A stretch of DNA of 61,039 nt from Sphingobium sp. CCH11-B1 (GTDB lineage: Bacteria > Pseudomonadota > Alphaproteobacteria > Sphingomonadales > Sphingomonadaceae), in assembly GCF_001556865.1 (NCBI RefSeq), contig NZ_LSJY01000133.1, forward strand, positions 1 to 61,039, read 5' to 3'. The notes under the pieces were generated by a model, which did not search any database, was not told the DNA's origin, and was given only the letters and a program-made list of their open reading frames with translations. The translations under genes were made by a program, and so were the position numbers. Of this stretch, positions 48,395-57,348 are shown piece by piece; position 1 is the first letter of the stretch; every line of letters starts with the position of its first letter.

Positions 48395-48443
48395 ATGCAA
48401 ACCTCCTGAGAATCTGTCCCACCCACTGAACCGAAGGCATGGG

Positions 48444-48485
48444 ATTGAATTAAATATATTTCAAGCTATAAAATACATCTTGTCC
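48444..48485. promoter_or_regulatory. AT-rich promoter/operator element related to the one at 31604-31629
   Basis: The segment 48444-48470 reads ATTGAAT-TAAATATA-TTTCAAG-CTATA and matches 31604-31629 at about 21 of 26 positions with one inserted base. It contains TTGAAT (48445-48450) and TATAAA (48467-48472), 16 bases apart, a plausible promoter for the GntR gene. TACATCTTG follows at 48474-48482 and equals part of the arm at 31621-31629. It may be a shared operator. Confidence 0.5.
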
Positions 48486-48522
48486 AATTGCCATGGGTGG
48501 CGAAGCTGATATAGTTGTTGCG

Positions 48523-49233
48523 ATGACCAAAAAGCTGAGCCTGACCGAACGCGCCTACCGGCAATTGCGCGACGATCTCCTGACCTGTCGGCTGGTGCCG
48601 GGCGCGAAAATCAACATCAAGGATATTACGGAAACGCAGGGCTTCAGTCTCGGGGCGGTGCGCGAAGCCCTGTCGCGGCTTACGTCCGAGGGCTTCGTGA
48701 CGCAGGACGATGCGCGGGGATTTCGGGTGACGCCGATATCGATCGGCGATTTGACCGATCTGGTCAGGGTCCGCAGCGATATTGAGGGGCAATGCCTCCG
48801 CCGCGCGATCGAGAAGGGAGGCCTGGACTGGGAAGCCTCTATCGTCAGCGCGGCCCATAAGTTGGGCAAGACCCCGACCCGCGACCCGCGAGAGGCGGCC
48901 CGTCTGAACGAGGATTATGCCGACGCCCATGCGGCCTTCCATCACGCCCTGGTCGCCGCGTGCGACAGTCCATGGTTGCTCAAGATGCGCGACTGGCTCT
49001 ATGCCCAGTCGGAACGCTATCGCTATCTCACCGTGCCTTTGGCCCATGGCGATCGGGATCTGGTTCATGAACATGCGCAGATCGTCGACGCGGCGCTCGC
49101 GCGGGACGCCGACCGCGCCGAGGCGCTGCTGACGGACCATTTGATGGCGACGGCGCGGCTGCTGATCGACCCGCAGAATGCGCGGGGCGGGACCGATATC
49201 GAATGGGCGGCTGGCGCGGATCGGGCCCTCTGA
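48523..49233 (+). CDS. GntR family (FCD-type) transcriptional regulator
   Basis: A 236-residue FadR-like regulator: winged helix-turn-helix 'LTERAYRQLRDDLLTCRLVPGAKINIKDITETQGFSLGAVREALSRLTSEGFV' (6-58), then the FCD domain with likely metal ligands in 'NEDYADAHAAFHHALVAAC' (Asp/His/His) and 'LVHEHAQIVDAAL'. It is divergent from the FAH gene and so probably controls the ring-cleavage operon 48394-44459. Start: ATG 48523 gives the usual short N-terminus; an in-frame ATG at 48493 is possible and neither has a strong ribosome site. Confidence 0.88.
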   Translation: MTKKLSLTERAYRQLRDDLLTCRLVPGAKINIKDITETQGFSLGAVREALSRLTSEGFVTQDDARGFRVTPISIGDLTDLVRVRSDIEGQCLRRAIEKGGLDWEASIVSAAHKLGKTPTRDPREAARLNEDYADAHAAFHHALVAACDSPWLLKMRDWLYAQSERYRYLTVPLAHGDRDLVHEHAQIVDAALARDADRAEALLTDHLMATARLLIDPQNARGGTDIEWAAGADRAL

Positions 49234-49240
49234 TCCCATA

Positions 49241-50023
49241 TCAGCTCTGCCGGTTCTGACCGGTGCCACCGCCGCTGGCGGGCATCAGCATGTTGCTCAT
49301 ACCGCCATCGACCAGCAGGTCGACACCGCTGATGTGGCTTGCATGAGGGCCGATCAGAAACAGGATCGCCTGCGCGACATCCTCGGCCACGCCAAGTTTG
49401 CGCAGGGGAATATTGGCTTCCCGCTGGTCGCGCCGCGACGGATCTTCATATCCCGCAGCGGTCATCGGCGTGTAGGTGGGGCCGGGCGACACCGTATTGC
49501 ATCGGATACCGTCCGGCCCCCATTCGATGCTGAGCTGGCGTATCATCATCAACAAGGCGGCCTTGCTGGAGGAATAAAAGCCAAGCGCGGGCGTAGGCTG
49601 GGTGGCCGACATGGACGCGGTCGCGACGAAGGCGCCCTTGCTCTCCTTCAGGTGCGGATGGGCGGCCTTGCCGAGCAGCCAGGACGAGCGGGTGTTGATG
49701 GCGAAGATGCGATCGAAATCGCCGATCGGCAGTTCGGCCAATGCACCGCCCATGATGATGCCGGCATTGCTGATGACGGCGTCGATCCCATCCATATGCG
49801 CGAGCGCCGCCGCGACAATCCGGTCGCCGCAATCCGGTTCGGCCAGATCGACCACGCAGGTCGCGGCGGCGGGGCCGACCGCATCGGCCACCACCTGCAG
49901 ATTGGCGGCATCCCGATCCGCGAGCAGCATCCGGTGTTCACCCGGAATCATCGACCCGGCCGCCAGCAGTTCGGCGCAGGCTCTGCCGATGCCGCTTGCA
50001 GCACCCGTGATGATCACCCGCAT
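49241..50023 (-). CDS. Classical short-chain dehydrogenase/reductase
   Basis: A 260-residue SDR with 'ITGAASGIG' (5-13), 'ISNAG' (84-88), Ser137/139, Tyr150 and Lys154 ('YSSSK'), and 'ISGVDLLVDGGMSNML'. The nucleotide fold begins at residue 2, and the resemblance to 3-alpha-hydroxysteroid dehydrogenase-type SDRs ('VIITGAASGIGRACAELL') is notable, though it does not prove the substrate. It follows the acyl-CoA ligase gene (42-base gap) on the same strand and is convergent with the GntR gene. Confidence 0.88.
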   Translation of the reverse strand: MRVIITGAASGIGRACAELLAAGSMIPGEHRMLLADRDAANLQVVADAVGPAAATCVVDLAEPDCGDRIVAAALAHMDGIDAVISNAGIIMGGALAELPIGDFDRIFAINTRSSWLLGKAAHPHLKESKGAFVATASMSATQPTPALGFYSSSKAALLMMIRQLSIEWGPDGIRCNTVSPGPTYTPMTAAGYEDPSRRDQREANIPLRKLGVAEDVAQAILFLIGPHASHISGVDLLVDGGMSNMLMPASGGGTGQNRQS

Positions 50024-50064
50024 GTCACTCTCCCTACACTTTCATGGCGTCGATGCGCCGTGTT

Positions 50065-51735
50065 TCAGTCCTTCAGGCCCAGTTCGTCCATCAACGCGCC
50101 GCGCAGCTTGAACTTCTGGATTTTCGATGCCGACATCGGCCATTCGTCGATGAAACGGATATGCCGCGGAACCTTGAAGGAAGCGAGGCGCTGCCGGGTA
50201 TAGGCGATGAGTTCCTCCGCCTCGACCTCCACATCGCCTTCGCGTTCGATGTAGGCGGCGGGGATTTCCGCCAGCCGCTCGTCCGGCAGCCCGACGACCT
50301 GCGCGAGACGAACCGCCGGATGGGTGGCCAGCACCGCCTCGACCTCGGCCGCGGCGACATTTTCCCCACCCACTTTCAGCATATCCTTGAACCGGCCGTG
50401 GAACATGACGTGGCCATGTTCGTCGATCGAGCCGATATCGGCGCTATGATACCAGCCATCGGCATCGAGCGCCTCTGCGGTCTTCTGCGGGTCCTTGTAA
50501 TAGCCGTCGAACAGATTGTAGCCGCGAATGAGGATTTCGCCGCGTTCGTCCACGCCCTTTTCCGCGCCGGTTTCGGGATCGACGATCTTCATCTCTATGC
50601 CCGCAAGGGGGAAACCAAGTTTCTTGAAGCCCATTTCCGGTTCCATCGCATAGCCGCCGGTGGTGACGATGCCGGTCGCCTCGGTCATGCCCATGGTGCC
50701 CACTTGGAGCATGTTTGGGGCTTTCTCCCGATAGGCCTGGCCTACGCGATCAGGCATGAAGGCGAAGCAGCTATTTTGCAGGCGCACCGACGACATGTCG
50801 GTCTTGGCCCAGTCGGGATGGGTGATCATGGCCTGATGGAAAGTGACGAAGGGCAGGAACATCATCGTCACCCGTTCATCCTCGATCTGCCGCAGACTCT
50901 CCCCGGCATCGAAATGCGGCTGGCCGATGAAGGTGCCGCCCACGTCGATCGCGCCCAGCATGCAGAGCATCGCAGCGATATGGAATAAAGGCAGCGGCGA
51001 CCAGGCGCGCTCGTCGGGCTGGAAGGACCAGCGATAGCGAGCGAGATTCGATGCCTCCCGAGTGACGGCCTCATGGCTGAGCAGGCACCCTTTGGGGTTG
51101 GCCGATGTCCCTGACGTATACAGGATCATCGCGGTGTCGCGGACCCTGACGGTCAGACGGGATGCATGTACCTCTACTTCCTCCACTTCCTGCACCGCCG
51201 CATCGAAGGTTGCCTGATCTACGAAACCGGGGACCGAACGGCCACCCAGCATCACGATCCGCTCGAGCAGAGGCGCGCCCGCAAGCGTGAGTGAGGAGGA
51301 GTCCGCGGCATCGGGCAGGTCGGGGAAAGCCTCAACCAGCCGTTGACCGAAATCGATATGCTCACTGATCATATCATTGGTGATGATCGCCGCCAGATCG
51401 GCATTTTGCGCGACATAGGCCATTTCAGGCGCCTTGTACCGTGCGTTCATCAGCACGGAGACAGCGCCGCACATCGCATTGGCGAACAGGGTCTCGACAA
51501 ATTCGATGCTGGACGGCAACAGGATGCCGACATGGTCGCCGCGCGCGATGCCCAGCGCCTTCAGGCCGCGCGCGCGCTTCAGGACGCTCTGTACGACATC
51601 GTCATATGTCTTGCGTTCTCCCGGGAATACCAATGCTTCCTTGTCGGATGCCTTGTCCCACCCTTTGAGAAGCAGATCGCCCAGAGTGGTTGCAGAAATA
51701 CGGAATGGGGCGCAATCTTCGCCTTGTGTGACCAC
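50065..51735 (-). CDS. AMP-forming acyl-CoA synthetase (ligase)
   Basis: A 556-residue ANL-superfamily enzyme: AMP/phosphate loop 'ILYTSGTSANPKGC' (204-217), 'GMTEATGIVTTGG' around 350, 'GYYKDPQKTAEALDADGWYHSADIG' and hinge 'GRFKDMLKVGGENVAAAEVE', and C-terminal 'MSASKIQKFKLR' with the catalytic Lys. It converts a carboxylic acid (side chain or ring-opened acid) to its CoA thioester with ATP, the entry step of the beta-oxidation genes on the right. It is divergent from the thiolase gene; the gap holds dyad copy H. Confidence 0.93.
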   Translation of the reverse strand: MVTQGEDCAPFRISATTLGDLLLKGWDKASDKEALVFPGERKTYDDVVQSVLKRARGLKALGIARGDHVGILLPSSIEFVETLFANAMCGAVSVLMNARYKAPEMAYVAQNADLAAIITNDMISEHIDFGQRLVEAFPDLPDAADSSSLTLAGAPLLERIVMLGGRSVPGFVDQATFDAAVQEVEEVEVHASRLTVRVRDTAMILYTSGTSANPKGCLLSHEAVTREASNLARYRWSFQPDERAWSPLPLFHIAAMLCMLGAIDVGGTFIGQPHFDAGESLRQIEDERVTMMFLPFVTFHQAMITHPDWAKTDMSSVRLQNSCFAFMPDRVGQAYREKAPNMLQVGTMGMTEATGIVTTGGYAMEPEMGFKKLGFPLAGIEMKIVDPETGAEKGVDERGEILIRGYNLFDGYYKDPQKTAEALDADGWYHSADIGSIDEHGHVMFHGRFKDMLKVGGENVAAAEVEAVLATHPAVRLAQVVGLPDERLAEIPAAYIEREGDVEVEAEELIAYTRQRLASFKVPRHIRFIDEWPMSASKIQKFKLRGALMDELGLKD

Positions 51736-51805
51736 GGATGTCCGCTCCTAAAATGCCGGTCAGCTATCGATGATGATCAGATTGCAGCCATCGCGTCTGC
51801 CTGCG

Positions 51806-51821
51806 CCTTTCGTTGGATAGG
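51806..51821. promoter_or_regulatory. Putative operator, dyad copy H (CCTTTC-GTTG-GATAGG)
   Basis: The right half is exact and the left half has one mismatch (CCTTTC). It lies in the divergent gap between the acyl-CoA ligase (start 51735) and the thiolase (start 51888), 66 bases before the latter and on its strand. With copies B and C it shares the longer string TTGGATAGG. Confidence 0.58.
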
Positions 51822-51887
51822 TGCAGCTTTGCCTTCCTGGTCCAAGAGCAAGGGCAGAGATTTTGTATCACTGTGCGGGAATTCACG

Positions 51888-53090
51888 ATGGAAGCCTATG
51901 TCTACGATCATGTCCGGACGCCGCGCGGGAAGGGCCGCCCCGATGGCGCGCTGCACGAGATCACCTCTGTCGAAATGGCGACGCAGCTTTTGAAGGCGCT
52001 CCAGAGCCGCAATGATCTCGACACTGGACTGCTCGACGATGTGATCATCGGCATGGCCCAGCCCGTCGGTGAACAGGGCGGCGTGCTGGCGCGCGCGGCG
52101 GTGTTGCAGGCCGGCTATGCCCAGACGGTCGCGGGCCAGCAGATCCATCGCTTCTGCGCCACCGGGCTGGACGCTGTCAGCCTGATCGCGGCGCAGGTCC
52201 ATTCGGGCATGATCCAGGCCGGCATCGGCGGTGGCGTCGAGTCGATGAGCCGCACGGTAATGGGTTATGACTCGGGCGCCTGGACGTCCGATCCGTCGGT
52301 CGCCTTCAGCAATTATTACGCCCCGCAGGGCATCGGCGCCGACCTGATCGCTACCCTGGACGGCTACACGCGCGAGGATGTCGACAATTTCGCCGTCGAG
52401 AGCCAGCGCAAGGCCGCCCATGCCTGGGAAAACGGCTATTTCAAAAAGGCGATCGTGCCGATCAAGGATGTGCTGGGCGACGTGGTGCTAGATCATGATG
52501 AGCATATGCGACCCGGCACCACGCTGGAAAGCCTCGCCAAGCTCAAGCCCGCCTTCGAAGGGTTCGGCAAGGCCGGGTTCGAAGCGGTCGCGAAGGCCAA
52601 ATATCCAGAAATCGAAGAGCTGAACTATGTCCATCATGGCGGCAATAGCTCCGGTATCGTCGATGGCGCCGGCCTGGTTCTTGTCGGGTCGAAGGAATTT
52701 GGGGAAAAGGCCGGCCTCAAGCCGCGCGGTCGCATCCGGTCCTATGCCAATATCGGGTCTGAGCCGACGATCATGCTGACGGCGCCGGCGGCGGTGTCGC
52801 GCAAGGCGCTCAAGGCGGCCGGCATGACCGAGAAGGACATTGATCTCTGGGAACTGAACGAAGCCTTCGCCAGCGTGGTGATGCGCTTCCAGCGGGAGCT
52901 GAACGTTCCCGACGACAAGATCAACGTCAATGGCGGGGCGATCGCGATGGGTCATCCGCTTGGCGCGACCGGCGCGATGATCCTGGGCACCGTGCTGGAC
53001 GAACTGGAGCGGCGCAACGCGGAAACCGGCCTCATCACCTTGTGCGCGGCCAACGGCCTGGGCACGGCTGCCATCATCGAGCGCGTTTGA
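51888..53090 (+). CDS. Acetyl-CoA acetyltransferase (3-ketoacyl-CoA thiolase)
   Basis: A 400-residue thiolase with nucleophile Cys90 ('HRFCATGLDAV'), His356 ('GGAIAMGHPLGATGA') and second Cys386 ('TLCAANGLGTAA'). The last motif is CAANG, where most thiolases have C-x-G-G-G. It also has 'HHGGNSSGIVDGAG' typical of FadA-like enzymes. It removes acetyl-CoA or propionyl-CoA in the last beta-oxidation step. ATG 51888 (CGGGAA upstream) fits the family; a TTG extension to 51813 was rejected. It heads a five-gene rightward operon. Confidence 0.92.
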   Translation: MEAYVYDHVRTPRGKGRPDGALHEITSVEMATQLLKALQSRNDLDTGLLDDVIIGMAQPVGEQGGVLARAAVLQAGYAQTVAGQQIHRFCATGLDAVSLIAAQVHSGMIQAGIGGGVESMSRTVMGYDSGAWTSDPSVAFSNYYAPQGIGADLIATLDGYTREDVDNFAVESQRKAAHAWENGYFKKAIVPIKDVLGDVVLDHDEHMRPGTTLESLAKLKPAFEGFGKAGFEAVAKAKYPEIEELNYVHHGGNSSGIVDGAGLVLVGSKEFGEKAGLKPRGRIRSYANIGSEPTIMLTAPAAVSRKALKAAGMTEKDIDLWELNEAFASVVMRFQRELNVPDDKINVNGGAIAMGHPLGATGAMILGTVLDELERRNAETGLITLCAANGLGTAAIIERV

Positions 53091-53123
53091 ACGCGCCTAC
53101 CGAACTATAGAGCGGGACATCCC

Positions 53124-55292
53124 ATGAAGACTATGCGACTGGAAAAAGCCGAGGACGGCTTCGCGATCCTGACCCTCGATGCCGAAGGCTCGATGAACGT
53201 CGTCAACGATGCTTTCATCGCCGACATGGAAGCGGCGACGAAGCAGATTGTCGCGGACGAAAGCATCAAGGGCGTCATCCTGACGTCGGCCAAGAAGACG
53301 TTCATGGCCGGTGCGGACCTCAAGCAGTTGGTGAATGGGTTCGGCACGCTGACGCCGCAGGAAGCCTATGCTTTTTCGAAGCGCGCCACCGACATGCACC
53401 GCGCCATCGAACAATCCGGCAAGCCCTGGGTGGCGGCGATTAACGGCCTGGCGCTGGGCGGCGGTTTCGAGTTGGCGCTGGCTTGCCACCGGCGCATCCT
53501 GGTGGATGATGCCAAGGCGCAGGTCGGTTTGCCCGAAGTCAATGTCGGTCTGCTGCCCGGATCGGGCGGCACGGTGCGGTTGGGCATCATCGCGGGAATG
53601 AAGATCGCGCTAGACCTGCTGCTGTCGGGCCGCTCGGTGGGGCCGCAGGAAGCGCTCAAGCTCAAGATCGTGGACGAGGTCGTCCCGGCGGACAAGCTGA
53701 TCGACGCGGCCAAGGCGTGGCTTGCGACCGTGCCTGACCCGGTCAAGCCCTGGGACGTCAAGGGTTGGACGCCGCCGCAGAAGAAGGGCCTAACCGTTCC
53801 TGAGGATTCGGCCGCCTACATGATGTATACGGGCGGTCTCGCCAAGGTGGGTTATAATCAACCCGCGCCGGCCGCGATTCTAAACTCGGTGTTCCACGGC
53901 TTGCAGTTGCCCTTTGACAAGGCGCTGGCGGTGGAGGGGAAATATTTCGCCAAGCTGCTGACCGATCCGGTCGCGCGCAACATCATCCGCACCACCTTCA
54001 TTTCGAAGCAGGCGGCCGAAAAGGGCGCGCGTCGTCCCGAAGGCTTCCCGAAGTTTGAAGCGAAGAAAGTGGGTGTGCTGGGCGCGGGCATGATGGGCGC
54101 GGGCATTGCGTTCGTGTCCGCCAATGCGGGTATCGACGTCGTTCTCATCGACCGCGACACCGCGACCGCGCAGAAGGGCAAGGACTATTCGGCCAAGGTG
54201 CTGGGCAAGCTGGTCGAAAAGGGCAAGCTGACGCAGGACAAGGCGGACGCCGTGCTCGCCCGCATCACCCCGACCGACGACTTCGCGCTGCTCGATGGCT
54301 GCGACATGGTGGTCGAAGCGGTGTTCGAGGATACGGCGATCAAGGCCGAAACCACGAAGAAGGCCGAAGCGGTGCTGCCGGCACAGGCCATTTTCGCGTC
54401 CAACACCTCGACCCTGCCGATCTCGCAGCTCGCCCAGGCGTCGCGGAGCCCGGATCAGTTCATCGGCCTGCACTTCTTCTCGCCGGTCGACCGCATGGGG
54501 CTGGTCGAGGTCATCATGGGCAAGCAGACCAGCAAGGAGACGCTGGCCAAGGGCCTCGACTTCATCGCGCAGTTGCGCAAGACGCCGATCGTCGTCAACG
54601 ACAGCCGTGGCTTCTACACCAGCCGCGTGTTCCAGATGCTGATCCACGAAGGCGCGGCGATGCTGGCGGAGGGCGTTCCCCCCGCGGTGATCGAAAACGC
54701 GGCCAAGGCCGTCGGCATGCCGGTCGGGCCGCTGGCGCTGCTGGACGAACTGACGCTCGACCTGCCGCTCAAGATTGTCGACCAGGCGATCGCCGAGGAA
54801 GGCGATAAATATACGCCACCCGCCGGCACTGCCGTCATGCGGCGGATGAAGGACGAGATCGGCCGGTCCGGCCGGAAGACCGGCGGGGCGTTCTATGATT
54901 ATCCCGAAGGCGGCAAGAAGCATCTGTGGAAGGGCCTGGCCGATCATTTCCCGGTCAAGCAGGACTGGGATGCCGAGGAACTGAAGAAGCGCTATCTCTA
55001 TGCGCAGGCGATGGAAACCGCCCGCTGCCTGGAGGAAAATGTGCTGGAAACTCCGCAGGACGCCGATCTGGGTGCGATCTACGGCTGGGGTTTCCCGGCC
55101 TGGACCGGCGGGACGATCAGCTACATTGACACGATCGGCATTAAGAAGTTCGTTGAGGAATCCGATAGGCTCGCGCAGCTTTATGGCCCGCGCTTCCTGC
55201 CGTCCGCATGGCTGCGCGACAAGGCGGCAAAGGGTGAGGATTTCTACACGCCCGCGAGCGAAACCAGGGTCAAGGAGCCGATGCCGGCATGA
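53124..55292 (+). CDS. FadJ/FadB-like enoyl-CoA hydratase / 3-hydroxyacyl-CoA dehydrogenase fusion
   Basis: A 722-residue bifunctional beta-oxidation enzyme. The N-terminal crotonase domain has 'AGADLKQLVNG' (62-72) and 'NGLALGGGFELALACHRRI' and 'GLPEVNVGLLPGSGGTVRL' with its catalytic Glu residues. The NAD domain starts at 'VGVLGAGMMGAGIAFVSANAG' (about 315-335), and the 3-hydroxyacyl-CoA catalytic His lies in 'GLHFFSPVDRMGLVEVI'. Two C-terminal 3HCDH helices domains follow. It converts enoyl-CoA to 3-ketoacyl-CoA for the thiolase upstream. Its stop overlaps the next start (ATGA). Confidence 0.94.
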   Translation: MKTMRLEKAEDGFAILTLDAEGSMNVVNDAFIADMEAATKQIVADESIKGVILTSAKKTFMAGADLKQLVNGFGTLTPQEAYAFSKRATDMHRAIEQSGKPWVAAINGLALGGGFELALACHRRILVDDAKAQVGLPEVNVGLLPGSGGTVRLGIIAGMKIALDLLLSGRSVGPQEALKLKIVDEVVPADKLIDAAKAWLATVPDPVKPWDVKGWTPPQKKGLTVPEDSAAYMMYTGGLAKVGYNQPAPAAILNSVFHGLQLPFDKALAVEGKYFAKLLTDPVARNIIRTTFISKQAAEKGARRPEGFPKFEAKKVGVLGAGMMGAGIAFVSANAGIDVVLIDRDTATAQKGKDYSAKVLGKLVEKGKLTQDKADAVLARITPTDDFALLDGCDMVVEAVFEDTAIKAETTKKAEAVLPAQAIFASNTSTLPISQLAQASRSPDQFIGLHFFSPVDRMGLVEVIMGKQTSKETLAKGLDFIAQLRKTPIVVNDSRGFYTSRVFQMLIHEGAAMLAEGVPPAVIENAAKAVGMPVGPLALLDELTLDLPLKIVDQAIAEEGDKYTPPAGTAVMRRMKDEIGRSGRKTGGAFYDYPEGGKKHLWKGLADHFPVKQDWDAEELKKRYLYAQAMETARCLEENVLETPQDADLGAIYGWGFPAWTGGTISYIDTIGIKKFVEESDRLAQLYGPRFLPSAWLRDKAAKGEDFYTPASETRVKEPMPA

Positions 55293-56446
55293 AGCGCCTG
55301 ATTTTCGAGCAGGAGCATGAGCAGTTCCGCGACTCCGTCGTCAAGTTCATGACGACGGAGGTGGGCGCTCACGCCGAACGTTTTCGCGAGCAGGGCATGG
55401 TCGACCGTGAGCTGTTCCTGAAGGCGGGCGAGCAGGGCTTGCTGTGCACCTGGGCGGACGAGAAATATGGCGGGGCGGGGATCGACGATTTCCGCTTCGA
55501 GCAGATCATCATCGAGGAGAATATGCGCCATGGCGACATAGGCTTCTACATCAATCTGCATAATGATCTGGTCGCGCCCTATATCGCCAAGCTCGGCACC
55601 GACGAACAGAAGGACCGCTGGATGCCAGGCATCGTCAGCGGCGAGAAGATTCTGGCCGTCGCGATGACGGAACCGTCCACCGGCAGCGACTTGGCGGGTA
55701 TGCGCACCAGCGCGGTGGACAAGGGCGACCATTGGCTGTTGAACGGTGCCAAGACCTATATTTCCAATGGCATTTTGGCCGATCTGGTCGTCGTGGCCGC
55801 GCGGACCGACCCCAATAGCCGCCACGGCCTGGGCCTTATGGTCGTCGAACGCGGCATGGAAGGGTTCGAACGGGGGCGCAAGCTGGCGAAGATGGGGCTT
55901 AAGGCGCAGGACACGGCCGAGCTCTTCTTCAACGATGTCAGGGTGCCCAAGGGGAATGTACTGGGCGATCCGGCCCAAGGCTTCAAATATCTCGCCCGCT
56001 TCCTGGCGCAGGAGCGGCTGGTCGCGGCCATCGGCTTCATGGCGACGGCGCAGACCGCATTCGACATCACGCTCGACTATGTGAAGGAACGCCGGGCCTT
56101 CGGAAAGCCGATTGGCGCGTTCCAGAATACGCGGTTCAAGATGGCTTCGATGCGGGCCGAACTGGACGCGCTTCAGACCTATGTCGACCAGTGCGTGATG
56201 CTGCTCAACGCGGGCGAGTTGACCGCAGAAGACGCGTCGGCGGCCAAACTGCTGACCAGCGAACTGGAAGGCCGGGTGATGGACGAATGCGTCCAGCTTC
56301 ATGGCGGGGCGGGCTATATGGAAGAATATCGCATCAGCCGCATGTATACCGACGCCCGCATCAGCCGCATCTTCGCTGGAACGTCGGAAATCATGCGCGA
56401 AATCATCGGTCGCGGACTGGGCCTGGACGAGCGCAAGCTGTCCTGA
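55289..56446 (+). CDS. Acyl-CoA dehydrogenase
   Basis: A 385-residue FAD enzyme of the long-chain/isovaleryl type: 'VAMTEPSTGSDLAGMRTSAVDKGDHWLLNGAKTYISNG' (about 125-162), 'QLHGGAGYMEEYRISRMYTDARISRIFAGTSEIMREIIGR' with the catalytic-base region GTSEIM. It starts inside the FadJ-like stop codon (ATGA). Unlike the two paralogs at 21013 and 43233, it is a standard beta-oxidation dehydrogenase and completes, with thiolase and FadJ-like protein, a full cycle encoded in one operon. Confidence 0.94.
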   Translation: MKRLIFEQEHEQFRDSVVKFMTTEVGAHAERFREQGMVDRELFLKAGEQGLLCTWADEKYGGAGIDDFRFEQIIIEENMRHGDIGFYINLHNDLVAPYIAKLGTDEQKDRWMPGIVSGEKILAVAMTEPSTGSDLAGMRTSAVDKGDHWLLNGAKTYISNGILADLVVVAARTDPNSRHGLGLMVVERGMEGFERGRKLAKMGLKAQDTAELFFNDVRVPKGNVLGDPAQGFKYLARFLAQERLVAAIGFMATAQTAFDITLDYVKERRAFGKPIGAFQNTRFKMASMRAELDALQTYVDQCVMLLNAGELTAEDASAAKLLTSELEGRVMDECVQLHGGAGYMEEYRISRMYTDARISRIFAGTSEIMREIIGRGLGLDERKLS

Positions 56447-56460
56447 CCGCAAAGCCGGGG

Positions 56461-57348
56461 ATGAGTCGAATGCTTGATGTCGAACAATTACGCGGCTTCC
56501 GGGTGCCGGAAGCGCAGGATGTCTGTGATCCGCGATCCGCTATTCTCTACGCGCTGGGTGTCGGCGCCGGGCTGGGCGCGATCGATGAACGGCATCTGGT
56601 CTTCGAACGCGATCAGGCCGTTTTGCCGACCATGGCGCTGGTTCTGGGAACACCCGGCTTCTGGCCGATGGCGCCGGAACTGGGCTGGGATTGGCCGCGC
56701 ATCCTGCATGGCGAGCAGACGCTGAAACTGGTTCGGCCGCTCGAACTGGGCCAGTTGGTCAACGGCCGGATCGAAATTATCGGTCTCGCGGACAAGGGTT
56801 TAGGCAAGTCCGCTCTCGTGCGGGCAAAACGTGTCATAACCACGCCGACGGACCGGCCGATCGCCGAAATGGAGGAAGTGTGGGTCTTGCGAGGCGCGGG
56901 CGGTTTTGGCGGGCCGTCAAATCTTGATGGGCCTGCGCCGATTGTCATGCCGGATGCGCCCGCAGGCGCCTGTCTCGACCTGCCGACGGCCGCCAATCAG
57001 TCGATGCTCTATCGCCTGACCGGCGACCGTAACCCCCTGCATATCGACCGGGGCACGGCGCAGGCGGCGGGCTTCGATCGGCCGATACTGCATGGCCTCG
57101 CCACCATGGGGCTGGTCGGTCGCGCGCTGATCCATCTGTGCTGCGATGGCGATCCGGGTTTGTTGACCGACATGCGGGTGCGTTTTACCGCGCCGGTCTG
57201 GCCGGGTGAAACGGTTCGGACCGAAATCTGGCGCACTGGTGACACCGTATGGTTTCGGGCCAGCGTGCCCGACAGGAATAGCATCGTTATTGATGGCGGC
57301 GAGGCCCGCATCGGTGGTTTCAAGGAAGAACGGGACGTATTGACGTGA
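56461..57348 (+). CDS. MaoC/type 2 enoyl-CoA hydratase (full-length, two hot-dog domains)
   Basis: A 295-residue double hot-dog protein. The N-terminal half resembles the MaoC-N domain ('ALVLGTPGFWPMAPELGWDWPRILHGEQTLKLVRPL', about 60-95), and the C-terminal half has the hydratase-2 motif 'LYRLTGDRNPLHIDRGTAQAAGFDRPILHGL' (181-211) with catalytic Asp and His. It hydrates trans-2-enoyl-CoA to the R-3-hydroxyacyl-CoA, as in HSD17B4 or steroid side-chain degradation. ATG 56461 or 56470 are both possible. Its stop overlaps the GTG start of the next SDR (GTGA); that SDR may oxidise the R-alcohol. Confidence 0.92.
   Translation: MSRMLDVEQLRGFRVPEAQDVCDPRSAILYALGVGAGLGAIDERHLVFERDQAVLPTMALVLGTPGFWPMAPELGWDWPRILHGEQTLKLVRPLELGQLVNGRIEIIGLADKGLGKSALVRAKRVITTPTDRPIAEMEEVWVLRGAGGFGGPSNLDGPAPIVMPDAPAGACLDLPTAANQSMLYRLTGDRNPLHIDRGTAQAAGFDRPILHGLATMGLVGRALIHLCCDGDPGLLTDMRVRFTAPVWPGETVRTEIWRTGDTVWFRASVPDRNSIVIDGGEARIGGFKEERDVLT

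Noticed and set aside
48441..48485. CAAGCTATA-AAA-TACATCTTG as an independent palindromic operator
   Set aside because: Arms match at only 7 of 9 positions; it is better described as part of the element shared with 31604-31629.
53096..53111. CCTACC-GAAC-TATAGA before the FadJ-like gene as another dyad copy
   Set aside because: It matches only partly, in the opposite orientation, in a 33-base gap inside an operon; it may be chance.
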